A stretch of DNA of 64,000 nt from Odontesthes bonariensis. Lineage: Eukaryota > Chordata > Actinopteri > Atheriniformes > Atherinopsidae. Position numbers and translations under genes: made by a program. Positions 49,464 to 63,725 of the stretch are shown here, in pieces. The stretch covers positions 22,732,467 through 22,796,466 of the forward strand of contig NC_134529.1 in assembly GCF_027942865.1 (NCBI RefSeq), written 5' to 3'. Position 1 is the first letter of the stretch. Each line of letters opens with the position of its first letter. Under the pieces are notes generated by a model. The model saw only the letters and a list, made by a program, of their open reading frames with translations. It was not told the DNA's origin and ran no database searches.

Positions 49464-52179
49464 TATATATATATATATATATATATGTATAACTTATATA
49501 CATTATCAATTACATCTGACAAAGGGAGCAGAAATGAAGGTCAATGGACTGCAGGCCTACACTAACAGAAAACCACATACACACACATGCACTCCCAGTA
49601 AATGACCTTATATCTGATCATTCATGCATTCACTGTTCCATAGAGCCTGTTCTGGACTGCTGCCAAGTCGATGCCATGTTATGACGTATGTTCCTCAGTT
49701 TTACATCAACTGAGTCCAAAAATCTATCTGGCTCCATATTGTTCCACCTGCTGCTTCCATGTGCAGAGAACACACACTGAAACCACGAGTGCACGCAAAC
49801 ACACAAATATATGCATTGAGCACATTCTAAATACTTCTTGTCCTTGGATTCCCTCTCTCACTAAGCAACAGAAATGATTCAATATCATTACGCCCCTTGA
49901 ATAAATGTTACCGCGACCTGCAGGATTAGTTCCGAATGAAACATTTTCTAAAGGATCCTGCAGTACCGAGCAGATGTGCTATTATCTAGTCATCTCCCTA
50001 GCAGACAACTACAGATTAGACTTAAGCTTTGACTTGTCTCTTATGGTCTCCATAATTACACTGTGGTGGAATTACACAGAGAGCTGAGTAAATAATGCCT
50101 TATGTTTCAAGCATCGCTTTGCTAATATTGTCAGATGCAGCAACGGCTTATTTGGAGAAGCAAACTCGTAAACCTTGGCCGTAAAGGAGTGGCGGTCCCT
50201 GCACATGGCTGTTTACCCCGCAGCTTTGTCAAAGCACCAAATAGATACTGCATCATGGAGCAGAGCACAAGGGCTTGAGAGGGAGAAAGGGAGGGAAAAT
50301 GTATATAATCCAGTGTGAGTCTCTGGTTGTGTGTGCGCGTGTCTGACTGAGAGAAACGATGTCTGCATGTGCTCTTACATAAACTGCAATGACATGCCAG
50401 GAAGCAACAGAAATGGAGCCAGAGCAAATCTGTGGCGGCTGCTGCTTCCAAGCCTCCAGGGTCCACACAGACCGGGCGAACCCACACACACACATTCACA
50501 AACATATAATCACACAATTGCTCTGCTTAATATGTGTTTAATCATCCTCTTGTTACTTTCATTTGTGTGTCTATTAGTATGACCAAAGCCTCTAAAGTTA
50601 GGAGTTCTTTGTTCATGAGAATGTTTCGACCACGATTTACTAACAGTGTATCGATAGGCTCTTTGACAAGAATCTTTCACACATTATGTTGATTGAGATA
50701 TTGAAATAATAGATTTGTTTGGTTTTGTTTTAACGTTAAACTTTCATTCAAATTCTTCTCCGAATACACACTTTCATTCATGGAGAAAGAGGCCATTCCG
50801 AAGATGGATCGCCTATTAATGTGTGATGCATATGTGCAATGCTGTACAACCATCATTTTCTCTAATCAGTACCAGAAACCTTGTTTACTCTTCACAGTAG
50901 GGTGCAGCCAGACTGTGCAAGACCCTGCAGTTACCATCAACTGACTTTCTTCTGTTAAACAACAGGAGTTTGGCCTCGTTGTAAACACATACACTAGTTG
51001 CTGCTGCTGCGTGTCTGACAAAGCTGCCCAAATAATGTTTGATGTATTATTAAACCACATTTGCTGTTACCATGGTAATCACTAGAGCTGCCAAATCAAG
51101 CTGGCCGGTGTTGAGGATTTTTCATTTTAAGGAGGGTAAATCAGTTTGCTTTTAGCAGGAAGTTGGTGTGAATCTGGAAGAAGTGACTCAGATATCTGTG
51201 AAGTTCATGCCAATGAAACATTGTGCGTGAAGCCATCTACCACTGGCCACTGTGCTGGAGACATTATGCCCTATTTTCACAAGCAGACCCGATTTTCCTG
51301 AGGTTTTAATGGCATTTTTGAGACACACTTTAATCAAATTACTACAGAGAGACAGAAAAAAAAAATCATTTAGTTAACCCTGACTTTACATCTCTGTTCA
51401 TAGCTGATGGTTTTAATGGGTGAAGTGAGCCACTTGACACCACACCAACCCTCATTTCAGTGGGGTGCGTCTTATTTCAGAACAATGGTACAGCTCTGTG
51501 CGACCATGCAAACATACGTTTAGAAACAAATTACACTCAATAACCCTTTGAAGCACGTTTTTACTGTATGACGGAGCATACGATACCCAGCCAGCAAGCT
51601 CACACTAGCACACGCAGCAAACCAGAAAACCAGGTTTGATAAGCACACACACTGAAATATGACTGCCCTGTTTTCTACAGTGTGTATCAATGCGTTTGCT
51701 GGTTTGTGATTCCCTTAGATGTTGTAGTTCCTCCTATATTTCTATCCATGTTGAGTCTTTCTTGGTGCAGTCATTTTCTGAGCTGGAGCACACATCATAC
51801 AGACATGACTTCTGGCTTGTCATTTTTTACCAAAATCAAAGATAGGACATTGATTCTTTCACGTTGGTCATATTTCATCCAGGATAGTAGAGACTTGCAC
51901 AGTGTATACCGTGCTTTAGGCACAATTTGTCAGATTTGGTGACCTGGGTCAGGTTTTGAAACTACTGCACCGCAGAAAGGGAAGCTAAACTAAGCTAATG
52001 GCCAGCTGGCAAGTCTAATAAGTCAATCAAATATTATGTCGTAACTCCTCGCTCACATAGAGGTCCATCACTCTGTGTTTTTAGAAGCAAACATTAAAAA
52101 CTGTTGCTTATATGAACAAAGTTTCACTGGCATGTAATTAGGATTTGTTTGGGGAGGAGGCGATTGGTTGGACTGGTAA

Positions 52180-52290
52180 TCTGTTCAGGGTGTACCTGAA
52201 CAGATTAACTAGCTGTCGCCCAATGACAGCTAGGATAGGGTCCAGCCCCCCCTCGACCCCGAGTTGGATTAATATAGAAAATGAATGGAA
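52180..52290 (+). repeat. Diverged copy of the 1959-2325 repeat, opposite orientation
   Basis: Contains CTGTTCAGGGTGTACC, CGCCCAATGACAGCTAGGAT and TCCAGCCCCCC, the reverse complement of the complete copy. Confidence 0.65.
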
Positions 52291-52420
52291 GGGGGTAATT
52301 GGTATTCAAAACTGAAGTTGAGTGACTGCTGTGTATTCAATGACAAATTGGAACTCAGAACAACAAGAAGTCGGATAATTCTTCTCTGAACCGGGTCTGT
52401 GACTTTACAGTGCCCTACAG

Positions 52421-52964
52421 CAGCGGTCCTCAACCGTTTTTGCGCCACGGACCAGTTTAATGTCAGACAATATTTTCATGGACCGGCCTTTAAGGTGAGA
52501 ACTGGTCGCCACATATTATGGAGAGTGGGCTTGGTGCGTCGGAATCACCTGTCGTGATAAATCCATATTTCAAGTAGGTCTTCTGGTATTGTCTGTTAAA
52601 TTCAGGTTTCTTTTTCTTGGTGGTCATAGGCTCTTCTTTTGTCTCCGCACTGGGCCTTTTCCCCTTTGCAAAGAAACTTTCCAAAGACATCCATTTTTTA
52701 CCCATTTTGCTGGCTTGTGGGTTTAATATTAGCATTAATTTATCACGTGACCGAGACAAGTATCTTGACACGTGTCAAGAGTGAGTCATAGACGGATGTA
52801 ACGGAGAGAATTTGGTAATTTTTCAAAATAAAACATTGTTCAGACTCCGATAATAAATAAAAAATAATAAATAAAACTTCTTAATAAAAATCTTTCTGTG
52901 TTGCCCGGTACCAAACGACCCACGGACCGGTACCGGTCTGGGGCCCGGGGGTTGGGGACCACTG
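52421..52964 (-). mobile_element. hAT (Charlie-like) element with a ZBED5-like N-terminal frame
   Basis: The ends CAGCGGTCCTCAACC and GGTTGGGGACCACTG form TIRs. The perfect 8-bp duplication CCCTACAG lies at 52413-52420 and 52965-52972. A minus-strand frame (52490-52771) encodes KKWMSLESFFAKGKRPS, QYQKTYLKYGFITTGD and SPLSIICGDQ, the N-terminal region of ZBED5/FAM200-like hAT transposases, with one CxxC-type pair reduced to a single Cys. It stops at the element end without a catalytic domain. Confidence 0.88.
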
Positions 52965-55054
52965 CCCTACAGAGCTGAACATCTCACTGATGGAGATATT
53001 ATCAGACCAAGGTGGCTGCAAACAATGACAGCACTGTGTTATATCAGAGTTTCTGAGTCTGATGTAACTTCAAATACCCAAATATATCTTTTGAGCACAA
53101 AAAAATGGATTTGTTTCCTAATATGTCGACTTTAAAATACATACCGTCTGACCTTTTTCTTGTCTTTGTGTCTGTGTGGCAAATATAGCTTCAGTCTTGA
53201 GGATTTTTGCTTAAAGGGGCTTTCAAGAGGAGTGAGCCCTTTATAGAAACTTAAATCCCACCCACTAACTCTAATTAGCACTAGCTTTGACATCACATGC
53301 AAACCATAGATTGATCAAACAGAACATTTAACCTGCTTCTGAGGCCTGACGAGATGCTCCTGCATATCTGTGTGACACAGAGGACTTGGTTTAAACAGAT
53401 TCCTCAAATGCTCCCAGTCATGCAAGCATGTGATTTAAGAGGAATTTGGCACGGACCCGTCTCTGACCCTGGTTATCTATGGTTACAAAACACCCATCTG
53501 GCAGCACTAACTCTGCACTGAGGAGTGTACATGACAGCACAACAGCAGATGGCACTATTGAGTGTGAAGGCATATTTCATGCAGTAGGGGATGGAGAAGA
53601 GAGAGCAGTTATTGGCACTGAGGTAGAAATTAGTGGAGGAGGCTTCCCACGCAGAAAAATTACAATAATCCCAATCAGAACTGCTCACTCTGTTATTGAC
53701 ATAGGATTAAAAAAAAAAAAAAAAAGAAAAAAGGTATTTATCATCATGTAAAATGACATGCCCGGCGCATTCCACCGAGGCCACTTTTCTTATGCTTTCT
53801 CATTTCTGATTGATCTAAATAAGAATCGGAAAAGCAGCCAAGGATGTCCGGAAGCAGAGACTGATTCACCGTTGGCCGCTAGGTTTGGCAGGTGGACCTA
53901 AGGGCTACCCTCTGATCCATGTGACGCAATTTAAAGTGAGGCAGAACAACAGAGAAAAAAAAGTAAGAACCTTCTTGCTTATCTCTCCTCGCCAGTGGTG
54001 TGTCGGGAATGGTTCGTCTCTTAAGTGCTTGTCAGATAAACCTGCAGACTCGTTTTAATTTTGAAGTCGCCTTCTAGAAAGGAGGCCCGCAAGCACCTCC
54101 AGCTCAGCCGCGGCCAAAAGACAGCGGCAAAGCGGAGGAATGAAAAACAAAAAAAAACAAAACAAAACAAAGGAGCAATATGGCAGTGAGGTAACATTGA
54201 GATGTAGTGTGAGGAACCGAGACAGTGAGGATATACCACATGACAAAACACGGCACGCAACCTCCTTTGAGTCTTCTCTGGATGTCTACAGTATGCTTCA
54301 TTACTCAGATTGTGCCTCCATTTCACATGATTCATCGAACCTCTTTGACTTCTCCTCCCCGAGCGGGAATTCATTATTCATAACCGCTCAATCACGTCTG
54401 TGTCTGTGCACGCGTGAGAAAGGTCCCATCTCTAAAACTGCATGCAAACGTTGGTGCGTTTGTGCTCCCTGCTGCAGCTACGTTCAGACGGAGCCGAAGC
54501 ACAAACAAGACGCCCGAATGGCTTAAATAATCTCCCCCATATGCGAGTCTTTTTTTATTTTCAACGTGTATTGTGAGCCTGAGGTGCATTAAAACATAAA
54601 GCAGGCAGCAAATCCCATCACGTGGAGACCAAAGAGTAACAGACAAGTCTGTGGCCCATTTTTAAAGCAACTGCATTACCCACCTTATAGCTTTGCTGGC
54701 TGGCTACCAGTGCTCTGATTTCGCTGTTTTTTTTGTTTTTTTTACTTCAGTAATTTGAAAGAGAAAGTGAGCCCTCTTCAGATTTGAAGGTTTTACATAT
54801 CCAAAGATCATAAAAAGCTTCAATCTATGGAAAAACAACCTCAGATGAATAAGGGCACATAATATATGACACCATGCTGTTATTGAACAAAAACCAAGTC
54901 AAAATGCACAAACTAAGGAGTTGATAAGGTAAGTAGCACTGATGCGCTGCTGATCAAATTCACTTAATTGATCATCATCTGTGCGAGCCCCCCTGCAACT
55001 GCAAAAAAATAAAAAGAGCTACATCTCAGACTCTACAGGCCTCAGCTAGCATGC

Positions 55055-55935
55055 TAAATGTTAAAGTTCAAGACAGTATATTTAGAAAAAGATGAAGAGT
55101 ATGGCTTGTTTGGAGCTATGCAGGAGAAAGCCTCTTTTCCCTTAAAAGAAGATGGCGGCATGGCTTTGGATTGTAACGTTGCATCTGAACAAACTACAAG
55201 ACTTCTGGAGCAATGTCCTTCAGACAGACTAAACCAAAGTGAAGGTGTTTGGTTATAACACAGAGTACCACATGTGGACATTTGCACAAACATCTCATAC
55301 CAACTGTCAAGCACGTTGGTGGTGCGGTGATAATTTGGGCTTGTTTTGCAGCCACAGGACCTGGGCACCTTGCAGTCATTGAGTCCACCACAAACTCATC
55401 TGTGCACCCAAGTATTCTGGAGTCAAATGTGTGCTAAAGCTTGGCTAAAACCGGGTCGTGCAACAGGACGATGACCCCAAACAACAGCAGCAAATCTACA
55501 ACAAAATGGCTATAACAGAAAAGAATCAGTGGGTGGCAATGTTCCGGTCACAGTCCAGACCTCAAACTGATTGAAATGCTGTGGTGAGATCTTAAGAGGG
55601 CTGTACATAAACCAATGCTGCAGACCTCAATGAACTGAAGCAACGCTGTCAAGATGAGAGGGCCAAAATTCTTCTGCAACAATATGAGACAGTGATAATG
55701 TTATCCAAAGAATGATTACTTCAAGTTATTGTTGCTAAAGGTGGTTTGACGTGTTAATGAATCATGGGGTGTTCTTATTTTATATCACATTCATTCTTTC
55801 ATTTTTTTCGTTGTTGTTTAATAAATAATGTTATGGCTATTTTTCATCTGAGGTTGTATTCATTATCATTATCATTATGTCCTGATTTTCTAAAAACCAT
55901 AAAAGGGTCCACTTTCTTTCTCATGGGACTGTAGA
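55055..55935 (+). pseudogene. Tc1-like transposase relic
   Basis: At 55249-55437 a frame carries KHVGGAVIIWACFAATGPGH, the conserved GG-V--WG-like block of fish Tc1 transposases. Further on, in other frames, come QQDDDPK-like (second Asp box), KSTTKWL-like and ADLNELKQRCQDE segments. Multiple stops and indels make it inactive. The 3' end CTTTCTCATGGGACTGTA near 55930 may be the remains of a TIR; the left TIR was not found. Confidence 0.75.
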
Positions 55936-56292
55936 AGCCATCTTCTTTCCTCCTCAAGTTTGTCAGCGGGATAATAAAGTGCTCGGGTCTCTGTCGCTTC
56001 TCTGTTGGATTCATCGTTTAAAGACAAATAATAAATACATATTGTTTATTTCTGCATTCTTTACCCTTTTGCAATTTGTTGTGTATCACCCTCACAGATG
56101 ATCATATGCACCAACACCTCCACAGTTGGTGTGCATGCTGTTAGCGACGCACTCTTTGAATACAGAGCTACACTCACCACACATGCTAATAGATGAGCAA
56201 ATGTGCAAATCCTTACCAGATTGTGACTGGTGACTGCAACTGGTGGGGCTGGTGTATTGTCTCAGCTTACACTGAATTAAAAACCCTGAAGG

Positions 56293-56329
<37 letters not shown>

Positions 56330-56966
56330 GTATCATAGATTATTGTCCAAGTTTATTACCGTGAATGAATCAGATTGTGTGCCTGTTATCTGTCTTACTC
56401 ATGGTAGTAAATGCCAAGATTCAGCTCAACTCGTATAAACTGCAACATTTTGCAATGTTTTAGACCCTTCCGTTACAATAAAAAAAGCACTTGGCTATAA
56501 ATCTTGTGACTTTTTCCACAGGCAGTCAGCAGTACTTCCCCATGAGTGCCAAATCTTGCTCTCCTGCCACTTGCACTCATCTTTCTGTTTCTGCTCGGTT
56601 CAGTCGGTGGCCAAGAGTAGCAGGCAGCAGCATCAGTGTTGTTTTTGTGCTTTGTTACCCAGATGCAGGCTCAGGATGGTAATCTGACAATTGTCAAATG
56701 GCCCGGTAGATTTGATTCCGCAAAACTGAATTGTCGAGAAAAAAATTGTTTCGATGGGTTGCAGCCCAGCTGATGCTGGAACAGCACTTCTGAGGTACCC
56801 CTCAGCTCTCTGTCACTGTGTTCCCCCTGTTTGCTTGAAGTAAATGGCATTCATCCTTTGTAAAAGCAGCATTTCAAACTTGACCTCTCTCATCACGCTG
56901 TTTTCAACTTTTAAATCAATTCAAAATAAAAAAGATGCTGTGTTTATTGTTTAGTTTGCTTCATAT

Positions 56967-57578
56967 TAGGGCTGGGTGAGTTAACTCGTTATTATCGCGT
57001 TAAGTTGTTAATTATTTAACGCCGATAAATATTTTATCGCGCATTAACGCAGGTTTTATTATTTATTTTATTATTGTAAAAGTCTGTTGCTATCTGTAGC
57101 GTCATCGTTACAGGTGCTCCTCGGTCTCTGTGTGAAGATCACGGAGCTAACCGGCGCTACTTCCTGTTTTACTTGTTTCAACTTAAAAGCACGTATTTCA
57201 TAAGAAATTTAAAAAAAAACTCCTGCATTTACAGCCAAGTAGAATTGTCTTATCACCGTAGTAGTTCCAGTCTAAAATATCACTAAAAGGCAAAACACAC
57301 AACTGATACCAGCAAGTCATTCAAGGAAACAGACAGTGGAGCGAGGCTTCTAAATAAAAACTACATAAAAATGCTGATGTTAAAAGTGTGTTTGCACAAC
57401 AAATGTTATGGCACTTTCATTTATATGGCAGCACATTTAAAATAAAACTAAATGCTAAAAGCTATACACTACTTTTTAATTCATTTTTGGATTTTGGTTA
57501 CAAATGCGATTAATCGTGACTAATCAGGGAAATCATGTGATTAATTAGATTAAAAATTTTAATCATTGCCCAGCCCTA
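56967..57578. mobile_element. hAT-type MITE, 612 bp
   Basis: The ends TAGGGCTGGGTGAG and TGCCCAGCCCTA are inverted and flanked by a perfect 8-bp duplication CTTCATAT (56959-56966, 57579-57586). It shares the TAGGGCTG terminus with the element at 44716 but has a different interior (GTTAACTCG, ATTATCGCGTTAA). Non-coding. Confidence 0.9.
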
Positions 57579-59049
57579 CTTCATATATTTAATATCGTAT
57601 TAACAGCAGCATAACAACAATGTTATTTGAAGAAACCAGAGGCAGATTAAAGTCTGAACAAACAACAAAGGAATAAATTGTAACAGACCATTCTTTGGCA
57701 CCGGTTTCCTTCCCAAGCACAAATAAACACGTCTACGCTTCCACACGACCTCAGGGGAAGCTACTGCCACCACAGAATTTTTGCCAAACTCAAAGTTGTC
57801 CCAACAAAGTGTGATTGAGCGTGTGATGACATAAACGGACTGCTGTGTGATTTTATGGCCCTAACACCTGCACTACACTAAATTCGACATCTTCATTGTT
57901 GGTTGGTTGGTGTCCTCACACCCGCCGCCAAAAAAACCTGCAGCTGAAAAACATCCGACCTCAGTAAAATATAAAGAAATAATAATAAAACGGAGGGCTG
58001 ATTCTCTGCAGAAAAATAAACCGCCACACATTTCTATTAGACAGGAATGAGAGGGATTCGTTTGCTATCAGCCAATAGGTTATTCTCTAGAATAATTTTG
58101 CTTAGCATGCCCTTAAATTTAGCGCCTTTGACTATATATACAGTGATGTTTTAAACCCCACTTATTCACTACAAATATAACGATATGATTGTATTTGTAG
58201 ACGGTGGTGGAAGAGCTGTTTGAGTTTAGCTGAAATGGTGAGGAAATCCCTGAAACAACCAGCGTAATGCACAAATATATCACCACCCTTAGTTTTCTTA
58301 AAAAGGTTTTCACATGCTCAGTGTGCTGTGATGATGGTGACAGGTGTGTGCAGGTAAAAGGATGATTATTTGTGCTCTCTGGTGTATTTCTTCATTATAC
58401 TGTAGTCATGCTGCAATGTGCATCTGCCCAGTCTTAGAAAGGATATTTTTACCTTGACATGAAACAAATGAAGCCCTGGCTCGATAAATCTTAAAATTGT
58501 ATCATATTACTCTAGTTTGCACTCTTCCATACTAAAATGATGGCATGTGTAGTCTATATGATCGCAAAGCTCTAGCTCTATGCTGTATGGTTCTATGGGT
58601 GTTTATTCTCTTAATCTCATCTCAGTTATCACAGCAGTCAGCTATTTCAATATGTTCAGATTAGCCTCCATAATTAAATGTCGCAACTATGTTCTGAAAA
58701 ATCTACTGTTTATCTTCCACTATGTACTCATGGGGAATAAAATTCAGATGCTGCTGATTGAGGCACACTCAACAGAAGCACAAATGGATTTGCAAAATTT
58801 AACTAATGTCCTCCTCAACTGTTCAGCTCTGACGGATACAATTACGCCACAATCTGAAGCACGACATGAACTGTAATGCTGTTTGTGTCATTCCGTGGCA
58901 GAACAAAGCCTTTGGCTCTGATGGTTTCTCTTCCACAATGGCCCTGTTCTCTTATCCCTCAGTTTAAGAATGCTTTCACTCAGTCCAAAAGTCATGTTTG
59001 GTTATTCTAATTGGACAGCTGGGTCGGTGAGGACTCCTGCCTCTGATGC

Positions 59050-61440
59050 CGATGGAAGACACAACACCCCAATTCTTTTGTGGCAATATCTGGTGATTTT
59101 AATCATGCCTCACTCTCTGCTACACTGCCAACTTTTCAACAGTTTGTCAGCTGCTCTACCAGAGAAAACAAGACATTGGATTTGTTTTACACAAATGTCA
59201 AGGATTCATACATTTCCAAATCAAGACCTCCCCTGGGTAAATCAGATCACAACCTTGTTTTTCTCTGTTCGGCATATAAACCCCTTGTCCAGAGACTACC
59301 TGTCACAAAAAGGACTGTTAGAAAGTGGTCACATAAAGCTGAAGAAGCCTTACAGGGTTGTTTTGATGCAACCAATTGAATTTCTCTTTGTAAGCCACAT
59401 GGAGAGGACAGTAATGCCATGACTGAGTGTGTGACTGACTATATAAACTTCTGTGTGGACAACACCATCCCCACCAGAACAGTGAGATGCTTCCCTAATA
59501 ACAAACCCTGGATCACCAGTGAGCTAAAGGAACTATTGAACAAGAAAAAAAGAGCCTTTAGGGAGCGAGACAGGGAGTTACTGAGGAGTATACAGAAGCA
59601 GCTCAAAGTCAAGATCAGAGAGAGCAAGGAGGTGTATAGAAAGAAGCTTGAGAGTAAACTGCAGAGGAACAATATCAGAGATGTGTGGTCAGGAATGAAG
59701 AAGATCACAGGCCTCAAACAGAGGGAGGATCGGATGGATGGAAGTCTGGACAGAGCAAATGAGCTGAACACATTCTTCAACAGGTTCAGTTCAGGAACAA
59801 GCTCACTATCCTCCCCTCCTGTTCCCAGCCAAAGAGACATCCCACCCTCCTCTGACCCACAGCTTTCCTGTAACATCTCCACCTCCACCTCAGTCATGGA
59901 TTCTTCTGCTTCCACTAGTTTGTCTTCAACCCAATCAGGAGATGCTGCTGTCCCCTTTGCCTCCCCCTCCCACTTTTCTGTTTCTAGAAGTCAGGTGAAG
60001 AGGCAGTTGGAGAGACTGAACCGGAACAAGGCTGTAGGTCCAGATGGTGTCAGCCCCCAAGTCCTGAAGGCCTGTGCAGAGCAGCTCTGTGGGATTCTGC
60101 AACACCTTTTCAACCTTAGCTTGATCCAAGAGAAGGTACCACTGTTGTGGAAGACATCCTGTCTGGTTCCGGTACCAAAGAAAACTCACCCTTCAGACAT
60201 CAATGACTACAGACCTGTTGCCCTGACATCCCACATCATGAAGGTCCTGGAGAGACTCCTCTTGACCCACCTGTGTAAGCAAACCAGCACATATCAGGAC
60301 CCCCTGCAGTTTGCTTATCGCCATGGAGTTGGAGTTGAAGACGCTATCATACACCTGCTTCAACAAACCCACTGTCATCTGGACAAAACAGGCAGCACTG
60401 TGAGGATCATGTTCTTTGATTTCTCCAGTGCATTTAACACAATTCAGCCTGATCTGCTTCGTCTGAAACTCCAGAAGACTCAGGTGGAGGCCTCAACAAT
60501 CACCTGGATTAATGACTACCTGACAAACAGACCACAGTTTGTCAGACTGAAGAATTGTGTGTCTAACCAGGTGATCAGCAGCACAGGAGCACCACAGGGG
60601 ACTGTACTCTCACCATTCCTTTTCACTCTGTACACTTCAGACTTCCAGTACAAGTCAGACTCCTGTCATCTACAGAAATATTCAGATGACTCTGCAGTTG
60701 TCGAGTGTATCAGAGATGGACAAGAAGCTGAGTACAGAGAGCTGGTGGACCGCTTTGTGGCATGGTGTGGGAACAATCATCTCATCTTGAATGTTAACAA
60801 AACAAAGGAGATGATTGTAGATTTCAGGAGAAACAGGGTCAGATCAAACCCTGTTTCCATCATGGGAGAAGAAGTGGAGGTGGTTGAGGAATATAAATAC
60901 CTTGGTGTTCATCTGGACAACAGACGGGACTGGAGACACAACAGTGAAGCCATCTACAAGAAAGGACAGAGCAGACTGTACTTCTTGAGGAAGCTAAGGT
61001 CCTTCAAGGTTTGCAACAAGATGTTGCAGATCTTCTACAAGTCTGTTGTTGAGAGCGTCATTTCCTCTTGCGTCATCTGTTGGGGCAGCAGCATCAGAAC
61101 CAGGGACCTAAAAAGACTCAACAACCTGATAAGGAAGGCTGGTTCTGTTCTGGGGACGACTGTGAAACCTCTGGAGACAATAATGCAAAGAAGGATTTTG
61201 CATAAAATCAAGAGAATTATGGACAACCCTGAACATCCTCTCCATGAGACTGTTATCGGAAAACAAAGTCTCTTCAGTCAAAGGCTTCTTCAGTTTGGAT
61301 GCAAAACGGACCGCTACAGGAGATCTTTCCTGCCCACAGCCATCAGCATCTATAATAACTCCTTGATTTAATTGAGTTACATCAACATTTAATTTCCCTC
61401 TGGGATAAATAAAGTATTTTTAAATTGAATTGAATTTAAT
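59050..61440 (+). mobile_element. LINE with nearly intact endonuclease C-terminus and complete reverse transcriptase
   Basis: The end of the APE-type endonuclease is read from 59080 (ISGDFNHASL, then GKSDHNLVF with the catalytic SDH). The same frame continues after a single TGA at 59377-59379 into a 650-codon frame (59419-61371). RT blocks: RPVALTSHIMKVLERL, FFDFSSAFNTIQP, GAPQGTVLSPFLFTLYTSD, KYSDDSAVV, LNVNKTKEMIVDFRR and YKYLGVHLD. The tail GGGATAAATAAAGTATTTTT is followed by ATTGA pentamers (61424-61437). It is 5'-truncated near 59050. It belongs to the CR1/L2/Rex1-like Jockey group. Compared with the LINE at 16922, its frame is far better preserved, suggesting later insertion. Confidence 0.92.
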
Positions 61441-63669
61441 AACGAGAGCTACAAACTGTGAAAATATAAATGTCAGCGTTTCATCTCAAGATCACGACAA
61501 ATAAAGCGACAGCGGCGGCATCGTAGGGAGGCCCCCAAACTAAGCAAGGCGCTAGATATTAACGATACAAAACATAGAAGCTTACACACCCCCCTACCCA
61601 CATATTGCAGCTTGCATGCGCGTTACGTTAGTCTCTGAGGACGTGCACAACCGACGCACCAAATGAACGCAGTTAATGCGAGGCAGCCACAATAAACATG
61701 CATGTGCGTAGTTAACGGCAACCGTATATCAAGCTTACAAATTACAGAGCAAATTTCAGAGTAATTTTTCCAACATTGAGTTGCAAAAAACTTTTGAATA
61801 TCCCTTCATGTTCACATTATAATATTAACAAAAGATTCCAAGAATTTGGAGACATCTCTGTCTGCAATCGACAAAAATCAGTACTAGATGTACCTAATCT
61901 TCTGTCCCTCAGGCAGCGCTGCATTAAGAACAGGCAAAATTCTGTCACGGAAATCCCCACATGGGCTTAAGAAATCCTTGTCTGTGAACACAGTTTGCCG
62001 TCCCATCCACAAATGCAGATTAAAGCTCTATCAGGTAAAGACAAAGCCATATGTGAACGTGATCCGGAAATGCTGCCATCTTCATGGGTTCATAGTTTGA
62101 TAAATGGACTGAGGCAAAGTAGAAAACTATTCTGTGGTCAAACAACAACTAAAGGAGAGGGACTATCTGGCCAGACAGCAGAGCTCAGTTCTAAAGCCTG
62201 TATGGTAAGTGGATGCATTAGTGCGTATGGAACTGGCAGCCTGCACATCTAGAAAGACATCATCGGTGCTGAAACGTTTGTAGAACGTTTAGAACGACGG
62301 ACGCTCACACCCAGACAAAATCTTTGTCATATACTTTTTTTTCTAACTTGCATATTTCAACAAGACATTCCTAAGCTACATCCCACATCTATTACAACAG
62401 CGTAGGTCCGTAGCAGAGGAGTCTGGGTACCTTCACCAGTTAAAAGCATGAAACACAAAATATTACAAAGAAGATCCTGGAGTATTCAGCAGCTAGAATC
62501 CCATATCAGACAAAAAATAGGACAACATTCCTCTCTGGTTTACTCAGTTCCCTGAGTTATCCCAGCCTGCTATCTAAAGAAGAGAGGATGCTACACAGTG
62601 GTGAACATGCCCTTTTCCCAACTTGTGAGACGTGCAGTTACTATCATATTCAAGATGAGCTAATATTTTTCATGATATAGTGATATGTCTCACTTTCAAC
62701 ATTCGATATGTTTTCCTTGTTGTATTGTGAAAATAATCTTGGTTCATGGGATTTACAAAGGCTATTTCAGTTTTTCCAAGTGCGGTTGAGTGAAGTACTT
62801 ATGGGCAGTCAGTGCCTTACCTGCAGTAGCCAGTGCTAAGTGCTCTTAGTTTGCAGAAACAGGGAGGGATTCTAACAGGGGAGCTAAGCTAAAAGCTTCT
62901 CCAAAGCGGGCCTAAGATGAACAAATAAGATAATTACCATCTAAAACAACTCGAACTCAATTTTTAAACCTTGTTAACGAGTCCATAAAATGTGTTACAA
63001 GACAAATAACGAGAAGGCACTGATGCAATACCTGGGGATTTCTGCTTTGACCCCGCAGAGTGCCACCTACAATCTAAAAAAAGGGGAGGTCAGACAGCCC
63101 ATATGTCCAACACAGAACACTGGAAAATCTCTCTCTTCGTCTCTCTCTGTCCCACTTTTATTCACAATTATTGTACCCGAGTGGTTAGTCTCTGGGAACG
63201 CAGGTGTTTGGGTGACTGAGCGTGCCAGGAGCTGCCGAGCTGGAGAAAAATACCCCGCTCCATTTCTAATATGGCTGAAAGCTACAGAAGCTGGAAAAAA
63301 AAGCGAAAGAAAGGGAAAATATTACCATTTTGAAACGTACAGTTGCACGCAACCTGGCATGATTTTCCTTTCTCATCTCTGGTTCAAATGTGTCATTGCC
63401 CCGGCATTAGTCTTCGCTGCTGCACAGCGGAGCCAGACAGTGTCAGCTGCCGGCGGGCGCAGATATGGACAAGGTTAACATATTCACAGATAGCCATTTA
63501 CCCAAGCTATTTTATTCATGCCATTTTAGCTGCAAGTGTTTGAGCCAAAATTCAAAGCGTACATTTTTTGAGGAACACAAATGAGTTGATCTACTACTGT
63601 GATTGGGACTTAAGTGTCATATCCGGCACCAAATTATGAAGAATAGTATCGATAAGCAAAATCACTTTA

Positions 63670-63725
63670 TAGAATAGAATAGAAAAATACTTTATGCATC
63701 CGCTTTGGATAATTCCATCAAATAT
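63670..63725 (-). mobile_element. Short LINE 3' tail with ATTCT units
   Basis: Read on the minus strand: GGATGCATAAAGTATTTTTC and then TATTC repeats, the same tail type as at 1039-1110. Confidence 0.6.
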
